DNA from: Scandinavium manionii
GTDB taxonomy: Bacteria; Pseudomonadota; Gammaproteobacteria; Enterobacterales; Enterobacteriaceae
Length of the DNA stretch: 64,000 nt
Assembly: GCF_024764775.1 (NCBI RefSeq)
Contig: NZ_JALIGC010000035.1
Span: 1 to 64,000, forward strand
Direction of reading: 5' to 3'
Shown here: piece by piece, positions 26,342-34,861 of the stretch
How positions within the stretch are numbered: the stretch's first letter is position 1
Layout of the letters: the number at the start of each line of letters is the position of its first letter
Program-made: the position numbers and the translations under genes
The notes under the pieces: generated by a model
What the model was told of the DNA's origin: nothing
Seen by the model: only the letters and a program-made list of their open reading frames with translations
The model's database searches: none

Positions 26342-27241
26342 ATGACGCGGAAAGATGGGCTGTTAGCGCTGTTGGTGGTCGTCGTCTGGGGACTCAATTT
26401 TGTGGTCATTAAGGTCGGACTGCATAATATGCCTCCGCTGATGCTGGCGGGCCTGCGTTTTATGCTGGTCGCGTTTCCGGCCATTTTCTTTGTCGCCCGG
26501 CCGAAAATCCCGCTCTCTTTGCTGCTTGGCTACGGGCTGACCATCAGCTTCGGTCAGTTTGCCTTCCTGTTCAGCGCGATTAAATTGGGTATGCCTGCGG
26601 GGCTTGCGTCGCTGGTACTGCAGGCGCAGGCCTTCTTCACCATTATTCTGGGCGCGTTTGTGTTTGGCGAACGTTTGCAGGGTAAACAGCTGACGGGGAT
26701 AACCCTGGCGGTGTTTGGCGTGCTGGTGCTGATTGAAGCGAGTCTGAACGGCCAGCACGTCGCACTGCTCGGGTTCTTCCTGACGCTGGCGGCGGCGCTG
26801 TGCTGGGCCTGTGGCAATATCTTCAATAAGAAAATCATGCAGCACGCGTCGCGTCCACCGGTGATGTCGCTGGTGGTGTGGAGTGCGCTGATCCCCATTG
26901 TGCCATTTTTGCTGGCGTCGTATCTGTTGGATGGCTCAACGGCAATGATGCAGAGCCTGGTGGATATTGACCTGACGACCATTCTGTCGTTGGTGTATCT
27001 GGCCTTTATCGCGACGATTGTCGGCTACGGCATTTGGGGCTCGCTGCTGGGACGCTATGAAACCTGGCGCGTGGCGCCGCTTTCTCTGCTGGTACCGGTG
27101 GTGGGCATCGCCAGTGCAGCGTTGCTGCTCGATGAAACGCTCTCGGCATTACAGATGATGGGGGCGGTGCTGATCATGGCCGGGTTGTACATCAACGTGT
27201 TTGGTTTGCGATTGCGCCGGGCGAAAGTCATGCAGGGATAA
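26342..27241 (+). CDS. eamA: EamA, cysteine/O-acetylserine exporter
   Basis: This 299-aa inner-membrane protein of the drug/metabolite transporter family has two EamA domains of five membrane segments each (residues about 1-140 and 145-290). It matches E. coli EamA along its length, including GLNFVVIKVGLHNMPPLMLA. It exports cysteine-pathway metabolites. It converges on marB with one bidirectional-looking hairpin between. Confidence 0.95.
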   Translation: MTRKDGLLALLVVVVWGLNFVVIKVGLHNMPPLMLAGLRFMLVAFPAIFFVARPKIPLSLLLGYGLTISFGQFAFLFSAIKLGMPAGLASLVLQAQAFFTIILGAFVFGERLQGKQLTGITLAVFGVLVLIEASLNGQHVALLGFFLTLAAALCWACGNIFNKKIMQHASRPPVMSLVVWSALIPIVPFLLASYLLDGSTAMMQSLVDIDLTTILSLVYLAFIATIVGYGIWGSLLGRYETWRVAPLSLLVPVVGIASAALLLDETLSALQMMGAVLIMAGLYINVFGLRLRRAKVMQG

Positions 27242-27249
27242 GGCGTGAA

Positions 27250-27274
27250 GAAAAAAGCCCCGCATCTGCGGGGC
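27250..27274 (-). terminator. Terminator of the marRAB operon
   Basis: GCCCCGCA and TGCGGGGC pair around a 2-nt loop; on the minus strand the hairpin is followed by TTTTTTC. It lies eight bases after the marB stop and three bases after the eamA stop, so it may serve both directions, though the T-run is on the marB side. Confidence 0.9.
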
Positions 27275-27281
27275 AAAAGAG

Positions 27282-27500
27282 TTACTGGGAGTTTCCGTTA
27301 TAGTATGGCACGCCCAGTTCGTCGGATTTGTCACTGCCGGAACCCATGTGGTTAAAGTCAAACGGCGACCGATCCTGTGCTGAAGGTATAAGCATCGTGT
27401 CACGGGCCGCGTTACTTGCCGGGTGAGTGGATTGCTCCGCAAAACTCTGGCCGGAGACCAGCACCAACAAGGTGAGGGCGGCGGAGGCGAACAGTTTCAT
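27282..27500 (-). CDS. marB: MarB, periplasmic protein of the mar operon
   Basis: This 72-aa protein has a signal peptide (MKLFASAALTLLVLVSGQSFA) and a short hydrophilic mature part ending DELGVPYYNGNSQ, like E. coli MarB. MarB lowers marA expression by an unknown route. In this genome it is separated from marA by an ERIC element of about 125 bp, so its translation and message stability may differ from E. coli, where the genes are close. Confidence 0.9.
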   Translation of the reverse strand: MKLFASAALTLLVLVSGQSFAEQSTHPASNAARDTMLIPSAQDRSPFDFNHMGSGSDKSDELGVPYYNGNSQ

Positions 27501-27539
27501 TTTTTTCCTCGATATGTCTTGTGCAGGCGATTAACAACT

Positions 27540-27664
27540 CTATCCGTCATACTTCAAGCTGCATGTGCGTTGGCAACGCCTGTTCACCCCAGTCACTTAC
27601 CTGAGTAAGCGGCTGGGATTCGCAGTCTTGCCGCCTTCCTGCAACTCGAATTATCTTGGCTATT
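27540..27664 (-). repeat. ERIC (IRU) element inserted between marA and marB
   Basis: On the plus strand it contains CCGTCATACTTCAAGCTGCA near its left end, CAGTCACTTACCTGAGTAAG in the centre and CTTGCCGCCTTCCTGCAACT towards the right, all ERIC consensus segments. Its right edge falls at the marA stop codon. It lies inside the marRAB transcript, where it would fold into a long hairpin. Confidence 0.93.
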
Positions 27665-28038
27665 CAGTGATTGAGTGGCATCAGATAACGCGACTCGCCG
27701 GGCATATTAGTGATGCGATATTTGTGCGGCGGCACGTCAAAATAGTTCTTAAAGGTACGCGTCAGCGTCTGCTGGGATTCAAAGCCATAGCGTTCGGCCA
27801 GATACAGGATCGGCTCATTGCTCTCTTTCAGCTTCTGTGCGATTTCAGTCAGCTTACGGCTTCTAATATATTGACCCAGTGAATGTCCGGTTTCTTTCTT
27901 GAACATCCGTTGCAGGTGCCATTTGGAGTAACCGGAACGTTCCGACACTTTCTCAAGCGACAAAGGTGATTCCAGATTGCTCTCGATCCAGTCCAAAATG
28001 CTATGAATAGTGATAGCGTCAGTGTTACGTCTGGACAT
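27664..28038 (-). CDS. marA: MarA, AraC/XylS-type global activator of multidrug resistance
   Basis: This 124-aa protein is nearly identical to E. coli MarA, with both helix-turn-helix units (LEKVSERSGYSKWHLQRMF and ILYLAERYGFESQQTLTRTF). MarA activates efflux, porin-control and redox genes at marboxes. The C-terminus ends MPLNH and lacks the last three residues (YNS) that I recall in E. coli; the stop codon is exactly at the ERIC boundary, so the insertion probably set the new end. This tail is outside the DNA-binding core. marR lies 23 bp upstream. Confidence 0.95.
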   Translation of the reverse strand: MSRRNTDAITIHSILDWIESNLESPLSLEKVSERSGYSKWHLQRMFKKETGHSLGQYIRSRKLTEIAQKLKESNEPILYLAERYGFESQQTLTRTFKNYFDVPPHKYRITNMPGESRYLMPLNH

Positions 28039-28061
28039 CGCGACTTACCTCTTTGTTCTGT

Positions 28062-28496
28062 TTACGGCAGGATTTTCTTGAGCAGAAGCTCAAGGGCTGC
28101 GACCTCATCCACCGTTAAGTTTTTTGTTAATTCCTGATGCAGGTTTTGTCCCACCAGCTGGTGGCATTGCTCACATAATTCCGCGCCGTCCGGTGTCAAT
28201 TGCACCAGTACGCCACGCTTATCATTCGGGTTTGGCAGACGCTCAATCCAACCTTTACAGGTCAGGCGGTCGAGCATTCGGGTCAAGGCACCGAGATCGA
28301 CCGACAACGCTTTTTTTAGCTCAACAGGGGTAATGCACACTTCACAGCGAATCGAACACAGGGTTTTGAACTGCGAAGCGGTGATATCCATAGGCGACAG
28401 ATAATCGTTCAGAAGACGATCTTTTTTCTGGTTGACCATGTGGATCAAGCGACCGAGTGGGATGATTTCGTTAAACAGATCACTGGTGCTTTTCAC
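28062..28496 (-). CDS. marR: MarR, repressor of the marRAB operon
   Basis: This 144-aa winged-helix repressor matches E. coli MarR in length and sequence. It uses GTG at 28496 (KSTSDLFNEIIPLGRL follows); the upstream ATG would put the start inside the operators. Cysteines include one in CITPVEL and one in LTCKGW, the latter in the position of Cys80, which in E. coli is oxidised by copper to relieve repression. MarR binds two sites directly upstream. Confidence 0.95.
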   Translation of the reverse strand: MKSTSDLFNEIIPLGRLIHMVNQKKDRLLNDYLSPMDITASQFKTLCSIRCEVCITPVELKKALSVDLGALTRMLDRLTCKGWIERLPNPNDKRGVLVQLTPDGAELCEQCHQLVGQNLHQELTKNLTVDEVAALELLLKKILP

Positions 28497-28500
28497 AAAG

Positions 28501-28550
28501 GTTGCCCTGGCAAGTAGTTTAGTTGCGAGGGATATTATTGCCCAGGCAAC
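28501..28550 (-). promoter_or_regulatory. marO: two MarR operators
   Basis: On the minus strand site II is ACTTGCCAGGGCAAC (28515-28501), next to the marR start, and site I is GTTGCCTGGGCAAT (about 28550-28537). Both keep the TTGCC-N3-GGCAA form of E. coli marO and lie at the promoter and at the start of the gene. Confidence 0.92.
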
Positions 28551-28576
28551 CATAAGTCAACTGAATGAATAAGCTT

Positions 28577-28597
28577 ATGCCACGAATTGCTAAAACG
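28577..28597 (-). promoter_or_regulatory. marbox of the mar promoter
   Basis: ATGCCACGAATTGCTAAAAC on the plus strand matches the E. coli mar marbox (GATGCCACGTTTTGCTAAATC as recalled), where MarA, SoxS and Rob activate the operon. The distance to operator site I is the same order as in E. coli. Confidence 0.85.
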
Positions 28598-28755
28598 CTT
28601 CACGGCACACTTTTTGTGCTGTAAGCCTCTGATGGATAACCTGCCGTTATGGACACGCGAGGGTAAGATTTCGTCATGAATTAGCCATAGTCACGGCAAC
28701 GAGAAAGCTCTTATACTCAGCCGGCCGTTGAGTGCTAACACAGGAGTGTTGATGA

Positions 28756-29424
28756 ATGCTGGATTTGTTTAAGGCTATTGGCCTCGGACTGGTGGTGCTG
28801 TTGCCGCTGGCGAACCCGTTAACCACCGTTGCATTGTTCCTTGGGCTGGCCGGGAACATGAATAACGCCGAACGTAATCGTCAGTCGCTGATGGCCTCGG
28901 TGTACGTATTCGCGATCATGATGGTGGCGTACTACGCCGGTCAGGTAGTAATGAATACCTTCGGGATTTCGATTCCCGGGCTGCGTATTGCCGGTGGCCT
29001 GATTGTGGCGTTTATCGGCTTCCGGATGCTGTTCCCGCAGCAAAAGGCGCACGATTCGCTGGAAGCCAGACATAAGTCGGAAGAACTGAAAGAGGAGCCG
29101 ACCGCCAATATTGCGTTTGTGCCACTGGCGATGCCGAGCACGGCCGGACCCGGTACTATCGCGATGATTATCAGTTCGACGTCTACCGTAAGGCACGGCG
29201 TGAATTTTCCGGACTGGGTGGTACTGGTTGCGCCGCCGTTGATCTTCCTTGGCGTCGCGCTGATTTTGTGGGGCTGTTTACGCAGCTCAGGGGCGATTAT
29301 GCGCCTGGTCGGGAAAGGGGGCATCGAAGCCATTTCTCGTCTGATGGGCTTTTTGCTGGTCTGCATGGGCGTGCAGTTTATCATCAACGGCGTGCTGGAA
29401 ATTATCAGCACCTACCACGCTTAA
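28756..29424 (+). CDS. marC: MarC, UPF0056 inner-membrane protein
   Basis: This 222-aa protein has six predicted membrane segments and matches E. coli MarC (221 aa), including PLANPLTTVALFLGLAGN at the N-terminus. The gene is divergent from marRAB. Despite its name it is not needed for multidrug resistance in E. coli, and its function is unknown. A GGGCG/CGCCC hairpin shortly after the stop may end transcription. Confidence 0.94.
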   Translation: MLDLFKAIGLGLVVLLPLANPLTTVALFLGLAGNMNNAERNRQSLMASVYVFAIMMVAYYAGQVVMNTFGISIPGLRIAGGLIVAFIGFRMLFPQQKAHDSLEARHKSEELKEEPTANIAFVPLAMPSTAGPGTIAMIISSTSTVRHGVNFPDWVVLVAPPLIFLGVALILWGCLRSSGAIMRLVGKGGIEAISRLMGFLLVCMGVQFIINGVLEIISTYHA

Positions 29425-29437
29425 CGCTTTCGTAAAC

Positions 29438-30145
29438 TTAGAGGGCGGCAGGTTGTCGCCCTTGTTTCCTCTGGTCATTTTGTCCCGCCACCGCGTCTTT
29501 TATCAGCCCCGCTAACATCGCCTGAACCTGACGGTCTTCAGAGGAAGACGCATTTTGTACCAATGTTATTCCCAGATCTCCCGGAGAGGGTAGCCGCGAT
29601 CCGGCCGTTAACAGATTTGCGGGCAGACCAAAATGCGTTCTCAGTGTCAGACCAAGCCCCGCCTGAACCGCAGCCCAGATACCGCTGAGACTGTGACTGA
29701 CGAAGGTTATCTGCCATGGGATCCCGGCGTTGTCGAGAGATTCAATCGCCCGGGAGCGCATCAAACAAGGGCTGTCGAACATCACCAACGGTAGCGGTTT
29801 CTCGTCGGCAAGCAGGGCATCAAGGTTTAAATCCTGATGATAAATCCATTCCAGTGGGCAGCGGCTCAGCGATTCCCCCTGTTCGACAGGGTTTTGTGGT
29901 TCCCACATCAGCGCGATGTCGAGATTGTTTTCTGCCAGCGCGGCGATAAGTGGAGCGTTCCTGTCGACGCGGGCGTGGATGCGTAAATCCGGGTGCAGTC
30001 TGCTGAATTGACCGAGAATGCCTGGCATCAGCGACTCACCAAAATCTTCCTGCATCCCGATGTGGATTTCGCCTTTCAGCAGTTCGCCACGTAGCGCCCG
30101 CAATGTTTCATCGTTTAACGCCAGCAGCCGTCTGGCATAGCCCAT
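29438..30145 (-). pseudogene. 5'-truncated LysR regulator (effector domain only)
   Basis: About 235 codons remain: the end of the linker helix (GYARRLLALNDETLRALRGE) and a complete LysR substrate domain (GEIHIGMQEDFGESLMPGIL onward). The helix-turn-helix is missing, and an in-frame TAG stands directly before the first ATG at the junction. Full-length LysR proteins of this type are about 290-300 residues, so about 60-70 were lost. The break abuts a tautomerase gene that has lost its own 5' end on the other strand. The fragment cannot bind DNA as a normal LysR protein. Confidence 0.85.
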
Positions 30146-30146
30146 C

Positions 30147-30371
30147 TACGACAGGCACTATCTGAGCGGTGGGCGCAGTGACGACTTTGTCCTGGTACTG
30201 ATAACAGCCGGAAATCCGCGAAGTACCGAGCAGAAACGGCGATTCTATCGGGCGTTGAGTGAGGGGCTTTCGGCAAAGGTGGGGATCAGCCCAGAGGATG
30301 TGATGGTAACGATTCAGTTCAACCAGGCCGAAGACTGGAGCTTCAGCCGGGGCGAGCAGTTTTGCCCGTAA
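30147..30371 (+). pseudogene. 3' remnant of a tautomerase-family gene
   Basis: From 30147 the plus strand reads YDRHYLSGGRSDDFVLVLIT and continues through AEDWSFSRGEQFCP to TAA (74 codons), typical of the C-terminal half of Tautomerase_2 proteins. These are normally about 130-140 residues with a catalytic Pro1 at the N-terminus, which is gone. There is no start codon or ribosome site at the break. The intact gene would have been divergent from the LysR gene now fused to it. Confidence 0.8.
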
Positions 30372-30396
30372 ACGGGGATGAAAACGTTTATCCAGG

Positions 30397-31221
30397 TCAT
30401 TGCCTAAGTTCGGCAATGGCCAGTTCAGCGACGGCTGAAGGAATGGTGATGGGAGAGTGGCTTTCGAGTGACCAGCTTGCTGAGAGCCCACACCAGGCGA
30501 TGATCCACATGAGCAGACGCTCCCTGTCTATTCCGGACATCTCGCTGACGATAGCCAATCGCTGCTTAAATATCTCGGGTACAGGAGCAACCCGGGGGAT
30601 GGGATGAGCAAGGTCGGGGTTGGTAAAGATATTGGCGTAATCAAACCCTCGTTCACCTTTTATCCCTTTGGGGTCAATGGCCAGCCAGCCGGATGCGCCA
30701 AAATCCAGAACGTTCGCATGATGTAAGTCACCATGCAGCGCGACGATATCCTGTGGCGTCGACAGTAGGTGTGCCGCGATTTCAGCGCAGCGCGCCAGGA
30801 TCCCGCCCTGTTTGTTGGCCGTGGCTTTTAATGGGGCAAACCAATTCTCCAGTGAAGGCAGCGAGGGTAAAGGTCGTTTGGGGGCGGTGTGAAGCCGAAT
30901 GGTGGTCAGGCACATGATTCGACAGGCCTCGATGTCCTGACCTTCCCGGGACATCGCAGACAGAGAGGCTGGCCCTGTGGCGCGTGCCAAAAGGATGGCC
31001 TCATTTTCATGCGCAATCACCCGCGCTGCACCATTTCCTTCCCACCACGCCATCAGGGCGTTCCCGGTTTGTTCATCCTTGTCATCGGTCATTTTGAGCA
31101 TGGCGGGGAGGCCGGTCGCTGTTCTCACCGGCAACAGCTGCGAGGTATGCGTCTTCAATGGCGCGCCATCTGGAATGAGTTTCCAGCGATTCAGCCAGGG
31201 CTTGAACGTGTCCTGATCCAT
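30397..31221 (-). CDS. APH(6)/hydroxyurea-kinase-like phosphotransferase
   Basis: This 274-aa kinase-fold protein resembles the aminoglycoside 6-phosphotransferase (StrB/APH(6)) family. The catalytic loop is LHGDLHHANVLDF and the metal-binding aspartate follows in LAIDPKGIKGERGFD. The segment SLSAMSREGQD and the EACRIMCLTTIRLH helix also fit the family. It could phosphorylate streptomycin, but chromosomal homologues in enterobacteria are often of unknown substrate, so resistance is not established. Its base composition is like the surrounding genes. Confidence 0.85.
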   Translation of the reverse strand: MDQDTFKPWLNRWKLIPDGAPLKTHTSQLLPVRTATGLPAMLKMTDDKDEQTGNALMAWWEGNGAARVIAHENEAILLARATGPASLSAMSREGQDIEACRIMCLTTIRLHTAPKRPLPSLPSLENWFAPLKATANKQGGILARCAEIAAHLLSTPQDIVALHGDLHHANVLDFGASGWLAIDPKGIKGERGFDYANIFTNPDLAHPIPRVAPVPEIFKQRLAIVSEMSGIDRERLLMWIIAWCGLSASWSLESHSPITIPSAVAELAIAELRQ

Positions 31222-31266
31222 GCGACTTCCTTTATCTCTTTCTGTCTATAAAGGGACAGGTATTCG

Positions 31267-32463
31267 TTAATGTTGTTGAGCCGGCTCTTCAAGCGTCACA
31301 GGCCAGCGGCGGAAAATAATCACGGACCAGACAAGTGCCGCCAGCGCCGGAACCGCGCCGACGTAGCCGATATCGGCCATTGAGAAATGCAGGCTGACCT
31401 GATTTCCCACCAGCGCGCCTGCCCCAATGCCGAGATTAAAGATGCCGGAAAACAACGCCATCGCCACGTCGGTGGCGTCCGGGGCAATCGCCAGCACTTT
31501 CACCTGCATTCCCAGGCCGATAATCATGATTGCCACGCCCCAGATGATGCTCAGAACGGCGAGATTCATTTCGCTTTCAGCTGCTAACATCAGCAATGCC
31601 AGACACGCGGTGAGCAGGGCGATGGCACCGCTGACTAACGTTGAAGCGTAATGGTTGCCGAGCTTACTGAAGATAACCGAACCGATGATCCCGGCCCCAC
31701 CCAGCGCTAACAGCAACAGCGTAGCGAAGCTGGCGTCAAACCCGGCTACGTTAATGACAAACGGTTCGATGTAGCTGTACGCGGTGTAATGGGCGGTCAC
31801 GACGACCACAGTAAGCAGATACAGGCTCATGAGCGCCGGACGACGGAACAGCAGCGGCAGGCTTTTCAGCGAGCCGGAATGTTCGCTTGGAATCTTAGGC
31901 AGCAGCTTCGTCAGCGCCACGAGGGTGATGAGCGCGCCGAGGCCGATGATAAAGAAGGTGGTACGCCAGCCGAAATACTGGCCGACAACGCGACCAATCG
32001 GCAAACCGAGCACCATTGCCAGGGCGGTACCGGTCGCAATCAGGCTCAGGGCCTGGGCGCGTTTGCCCGCCGGGGCGAGACGGATCGCCAGTGAAGCGGT
32101 AATCGACCAGAATACGGCGTGGGCGAAGGCGATACCAATGCGGCTAATGACCAGCACGGTAAAGTTCCAGGCGAGGAACGAGAGCACGTGGCTGCCGATG
32201 AACAGCACAAACAGACCGATCAACAGTTTGCGTCGCTCCATCTGGCTGGTGAGCAGCATAAACGGCAGCGACATCAGCGCCACCACCCAGGCGTAGATCG
32301 TCAACATTATCCCTACCTGTGCCGTTTCCATCGAGAAACTGCGGGCGATATCAGACAGCAACCCCACTGGCACAAATTCCGTTGTATTGAAGATAAAAGC
32401 GGCAATGGCCAGAGTGACCACCCGCAGCCACGCAACCTTGCGCGAGACGGTGTTAGTTGTCAT
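31267..32463 (-). CDS. sotB: SotB (YdeA), MFS sugar / drug efflux transporter
   Basis: This 398-aa protein has twelve membrane segments and aligns with E. coli SotB, beginning near VVTLAIAAFIFNTTEFVPVG. It exports arabinose and other sugars. In E. coli sotB follows marC directly; here the LysR/tautomerase scar and an APH-like gene lie between. It is divergent from phzF genes. Confidence 0.93.
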   Translation of the reverse strand: MTTNTVSRKVAWLRVVTLAIAAFIFNTTEFVPVGLLSDIARSFSMETAQVGIMLTIYAWVVALMSLPFMLLTSQMERRKLLIGLFVLFIGSHVLSFLAWNFTVLVISRIGIAFAHAVFWSITASLAIRLAPAGKRAQALSLIATGTALAMVLGLPIGRVVGQYFGWRTTFFIIGLGALITLVALTKLLPKIPSEHSGSLKSLPLLFRRPALMSLYLLTVVVVTAHYTAYSYIEPFVINVAGFDASFATLLLLALGGAGIIGSVIFSKLGNHYASTLVSGAIALLTACLALLMLAAESEMNLAVLSIIWGVAIMIIGLGMQVKVLAIAPDATDVAMALFSGIFNLGIGAGALVGNQVSLHFSMADIGYVGAVPALAALVWSVIIFRRWPVTLEEPAQQH

Positions 32464-32707
32464 ATCAGTTTTCTGGATGGATAACGGGAAGAAGAGAGGT
32501 CGATCTTAAAACCATCATTGTGCAAAACACAACCGTTTTGTGACTAAGATCTCATATCAGAAAGTGATAACGCGGTGATGGTCAGTGTTACGCTGCCCGT
32601 TGGAATGGGGCGACGTTCATCAACTTCACTGGAAGGAGGCTCGTAATTCGTGGGCAAAGACGGTATTAATGTTATTAAGTGCTCATAAAAACAAAAGGAT
32701 ACTGGCT

Positions 32708-33508
32708 ATGCAGGAAATTCCGTTTTATATGGTTGATGCCTTCAGCGACCGCTCGTTTGGCGGGAATGCGGCGGCGGTGTGTCCGCTTATCGAATGGTTG
32801 CCCGACGACACGCTGCTGAGAATGGCACAGGAGCATAACCAGTCCGAAACCGCATTCTTCGTGCGCACCGACGACGGGTTTGAATTGCGCTGGTTCACCA
32901 CCCAAGGGGAAATTAATCTCTGCGGACACGCCACGCTCGCCAGCGCTCACGTCATTTTCGAATTCCTGGATTACCCGCACACTGAAATCCGTTTTTCGAC
33001 GCGCTTTGTCGGTGAACTGACGGTGTCCCGCCGTGGCGACTGGCTGACTCTGAATTTCCCGGCGTGGAAAACCGAGGCCGTGGAGCCTCCGGCGCTGCTG
33101 CTCAATGCGCTCGGTATTAATGAATATGAAGAGGTGCGCGTCGCGCGTGATTACCTGGTGGTGCTGAAAAGTCAGCAACAGGTTGAAGAGCTGACGCCGG
33201 ATATTCACGCCATGCTGCCGCTCGACAAAATGGTGTGCGTCACGGCCCCAGGCGATACGGACGACTTTGTCAGCCGCTTTTTCTGTCCCGGCGAATCCGT
33301 GGCGGAAGACCCGGTCACCGGTTCGACACACAGTATGTTGATCCCATACTGGGGCGATAAATTGCGAAAAACGCAGATGCAGGCGCGTCAGGTGTCTGCT
33401 CGCGGTGGCGAGTTGCGCTGTGAATGGCAGGGCGAGCGGGTACTGATCGGCGGCCAGGCCACGACCTGGATCATTGGCAGCATCTATCTCCACGAAGGAG
33501 CACTCTGA
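32708..33508 (+). CDS. PhzF-family isomerase, first of a tandem pair
   Basis: This 266-aa protein has the PhzF/diaminopimelate-epimerase-like fold. Motifs are VDAFSDRSFGGNAAAVCPL at the N-terminus, the catalytic glutamate in NQSETAFF, CGHATLAS and EDPVTGSTHSMLIPYW. The start at 32708 is favoured by AAGGA upstream and by alignment with the second copy. Function is unknown: PhzF relatives isomerise, but many bacterial homologues have no assigned substrate. Its stop overlaps the ATG of the next gene by one base. Confidence 0.9.
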   Translation: MQEIPFYMVDAFSDRSFGGNAAAVCPLIEWLPDDTLLRMAQEHNQSETAFFVRTDDGFELRWFTTQGEINLCGHATLASAHVIFEFLDYPHTEIRFSTRFVGELTVSRRGDWLTLNFPAWKTEAVEPPALLLNALGINEYEEVRVARDYLVVLKSQQQVEELTPDIHAMLPLDKMVCVTAPGDTDDFVSRFFCPGESVAEDPVTGSTHSMLIPYWGDKLRKTQMQARQVSARGGELRCEWQGERVLIGGQATTWIIGSIYLHEGAL

Positions 33509-34296
33509 TGAAAACCCTTCCTGTCTGGCTGGTTGATGCGTTCAGCCGACATAATTTTGGCGGCAATCCGGCGGCGGTATGTGCGTTGGATAGCTGGCTT
33601 CCTGATGAACAACTGCTGCAAATCGCAAAACAGCATAATCAGTCGGAGACGGCCTTCTTTATTCCGGCGAAAGGCGGCTTTGAACTGCGTTGGTTTACGA
33701 CCCGCAATGAGGTTAATTTGTGTGGGCACGCCACCCTGGCGACTGCCCACGTGATTTTCAATCATCTGGATTACCCGGACGCACGAATTCACTTTGATAC
33801 GGCGTCCGGCCGGTTAACGGTCAGTCGCGAAGGCGAATGGCTGACCCTGGATTTCCCCGCCGGGCACACCACAGAGCAAACGCCACCGGCTGAAATGCTG
33901 GCCGCGCTGGGCATTACGGATTACGTAACTGCCCGCAAAGGGCGCGCGTGGCTGATAGAACTGGCGAGCCGTGAGCAGGTCGAGGCGGTCACCCCGAATA
34001 TTGCGGCAATGACGCCGGTTGCACATAAAGTGACGATCACCGCGCATGGCTCGGGGGATTACGATTTTGTCAGCCGTTTCTTTTCTCCGGGAGAAGCCGT
34101 CTGGGAAGACCCGGTCACCGGTTCGGCGCACACCATGCTTATTCCTTACTGGAGTGAAAAACTCGGTAAAACGCAGATGCTGGCCCGCCAGGTTTCTGCG
34201 CGTGGCGGGGATGTGCGCTGTGTATTGCAGGGCAATCGCGTGCTAATGAGCGGCACGGCGGTGACGTGGATGCAGGGGAAAATCCTGCTGCGCTAA
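33508..34296 (+). CDS. PhzF-family isomerase, second of a tandem pair
   Basis: This 262-aa paralogue of the preceding gene shares motif after motif (VDAFSRHNFGGNPAAVCAL, NQSETAFF, CGHATLAT, EDPVTGSAHTMLIPYW). It starts at ATG 33508 inside the stop of the first gene (TGATG) with GAAGGAG upstream, so the two are coupled and probably made together. PhzF proteins work as dimers, and a heterodimer is possible. The divergence in the middle (residues about 100-180) suggests different specificity. Confidence 0.9.
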   Translation: MKTLPVWLVDAFSRHNFGGNPAAVCALDSWLPDEQLLQIAKQHNQSETAFFIPAKGGFELRWFTTRNEVNLCGHATLATAHVIFNHLDYPDARIHFDTASGRLTVSREGEWLTLDFPAGHTTEQTPPAEMLAALGITDYVTARKGRAWLIELASREQVEAVTPNIAAMTPVAHKVTITAHGSGDYDFVSRFFSPGEAVWEDPVTGSAHTMLIPYWSEKLGKTQMLARQVSARGGDVRCVLQGNRVLMSGTAVTWMQGKILLR

Positions 34297-34381
34297 GGTC
34301 GTCAGGCGGCATAAGTTAATGCTATGAACCGCAACGTCCGTTTCGGTTTACAGTCAGGGGAAAACGCGCAAGGAGATTGAT

Positions 34382-34861
34382 ATGTATACGATTACGCCGT
34401 GCTCCCCTGACCATCCCGATATCGTGGCGCTGATTGACGCCCTCGACCGCTATCAGCAGACGCTGTATCCGGCGGAAAGTAATCATCTGCTCGATTTAAC
34501 GCAGCTCGTGGAATCACAGCGGCTGATGCTGATTATTCGTGATGCGCAGCAGCAGCCCGTTGGCTGCGGGGCGGTGGTGTTAAACGGTGACGGGAGCGGC
34601 GAAATGAAACGGGTGTATATCGACCCGACGCACCGTGGGCAGCGCCTGGGTGAATCGCTGTTAACCGCGCTGGAAAAGCAAGCGCTGCAGCGCGGTTGCG
34701 ATACACTGCGCCTCGAAACCGGTATTCATCAACATGCAGCCGTAAAACTTTATGAACGTAGCGGGTATTTCCAGCGCGAGGCGTTTGCGCCGTATCTGCC
34801 TGACCCGCTGAGCATTTTTATGGAGAAACTGCTGGTTGCGGACCTTCGTCAAGCAATGTGA
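34382..34861 (+). CDS. GNAT-family N-acetyltransferase
   Basis: This 159-aa single-domain acetyltransferase has the acetyl-CoA loop in DPTHRGQRLGESLLTALE and the C-terminal LYERSGYFQREAF. Family members acetylate small amines or protein N-termini; the substrate cannot be told. AAGGAG lies about six bases before the ATG. Its 3' end overlaps the convergent ptrR gene by 44 bp. Confidence 0.87.
   Translation: MYTITPCSPDHPDIVALIDALDRYQQTLYPAESNHLLDLTQLVESQRLMLIIRDAQQQPVGCGAVVLNGDGSGEMKRVYIDPTHRGQRLGESLLTALEKQALQRGCDTLRLETGIHQHAAVKLYERSGYFQREAFAPYLPDPLSIFMEKLLVADLRQAM

Noticed and set aside
4283..27664. Three repeated elements of about 125 bp as a possible CRISPR or novel repeat system
   Set aside because: They are far apart, imperfect and match the known ERIC/IRU consensus in ends, core and length.
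28497..28553. Upstream ATG for MarR
   Set aside because: It lies within the MarR operators; the GTG at 28496 gives the exact E. coli length.
30397..31221. Acquired streptomycin-resistance gene
   Set aside because: The kinase is APH(6)-like, but its base composition is like the neighbours and no mobile element is adjacent, so it is treated as a chromosomal homologue of unknown substrate.
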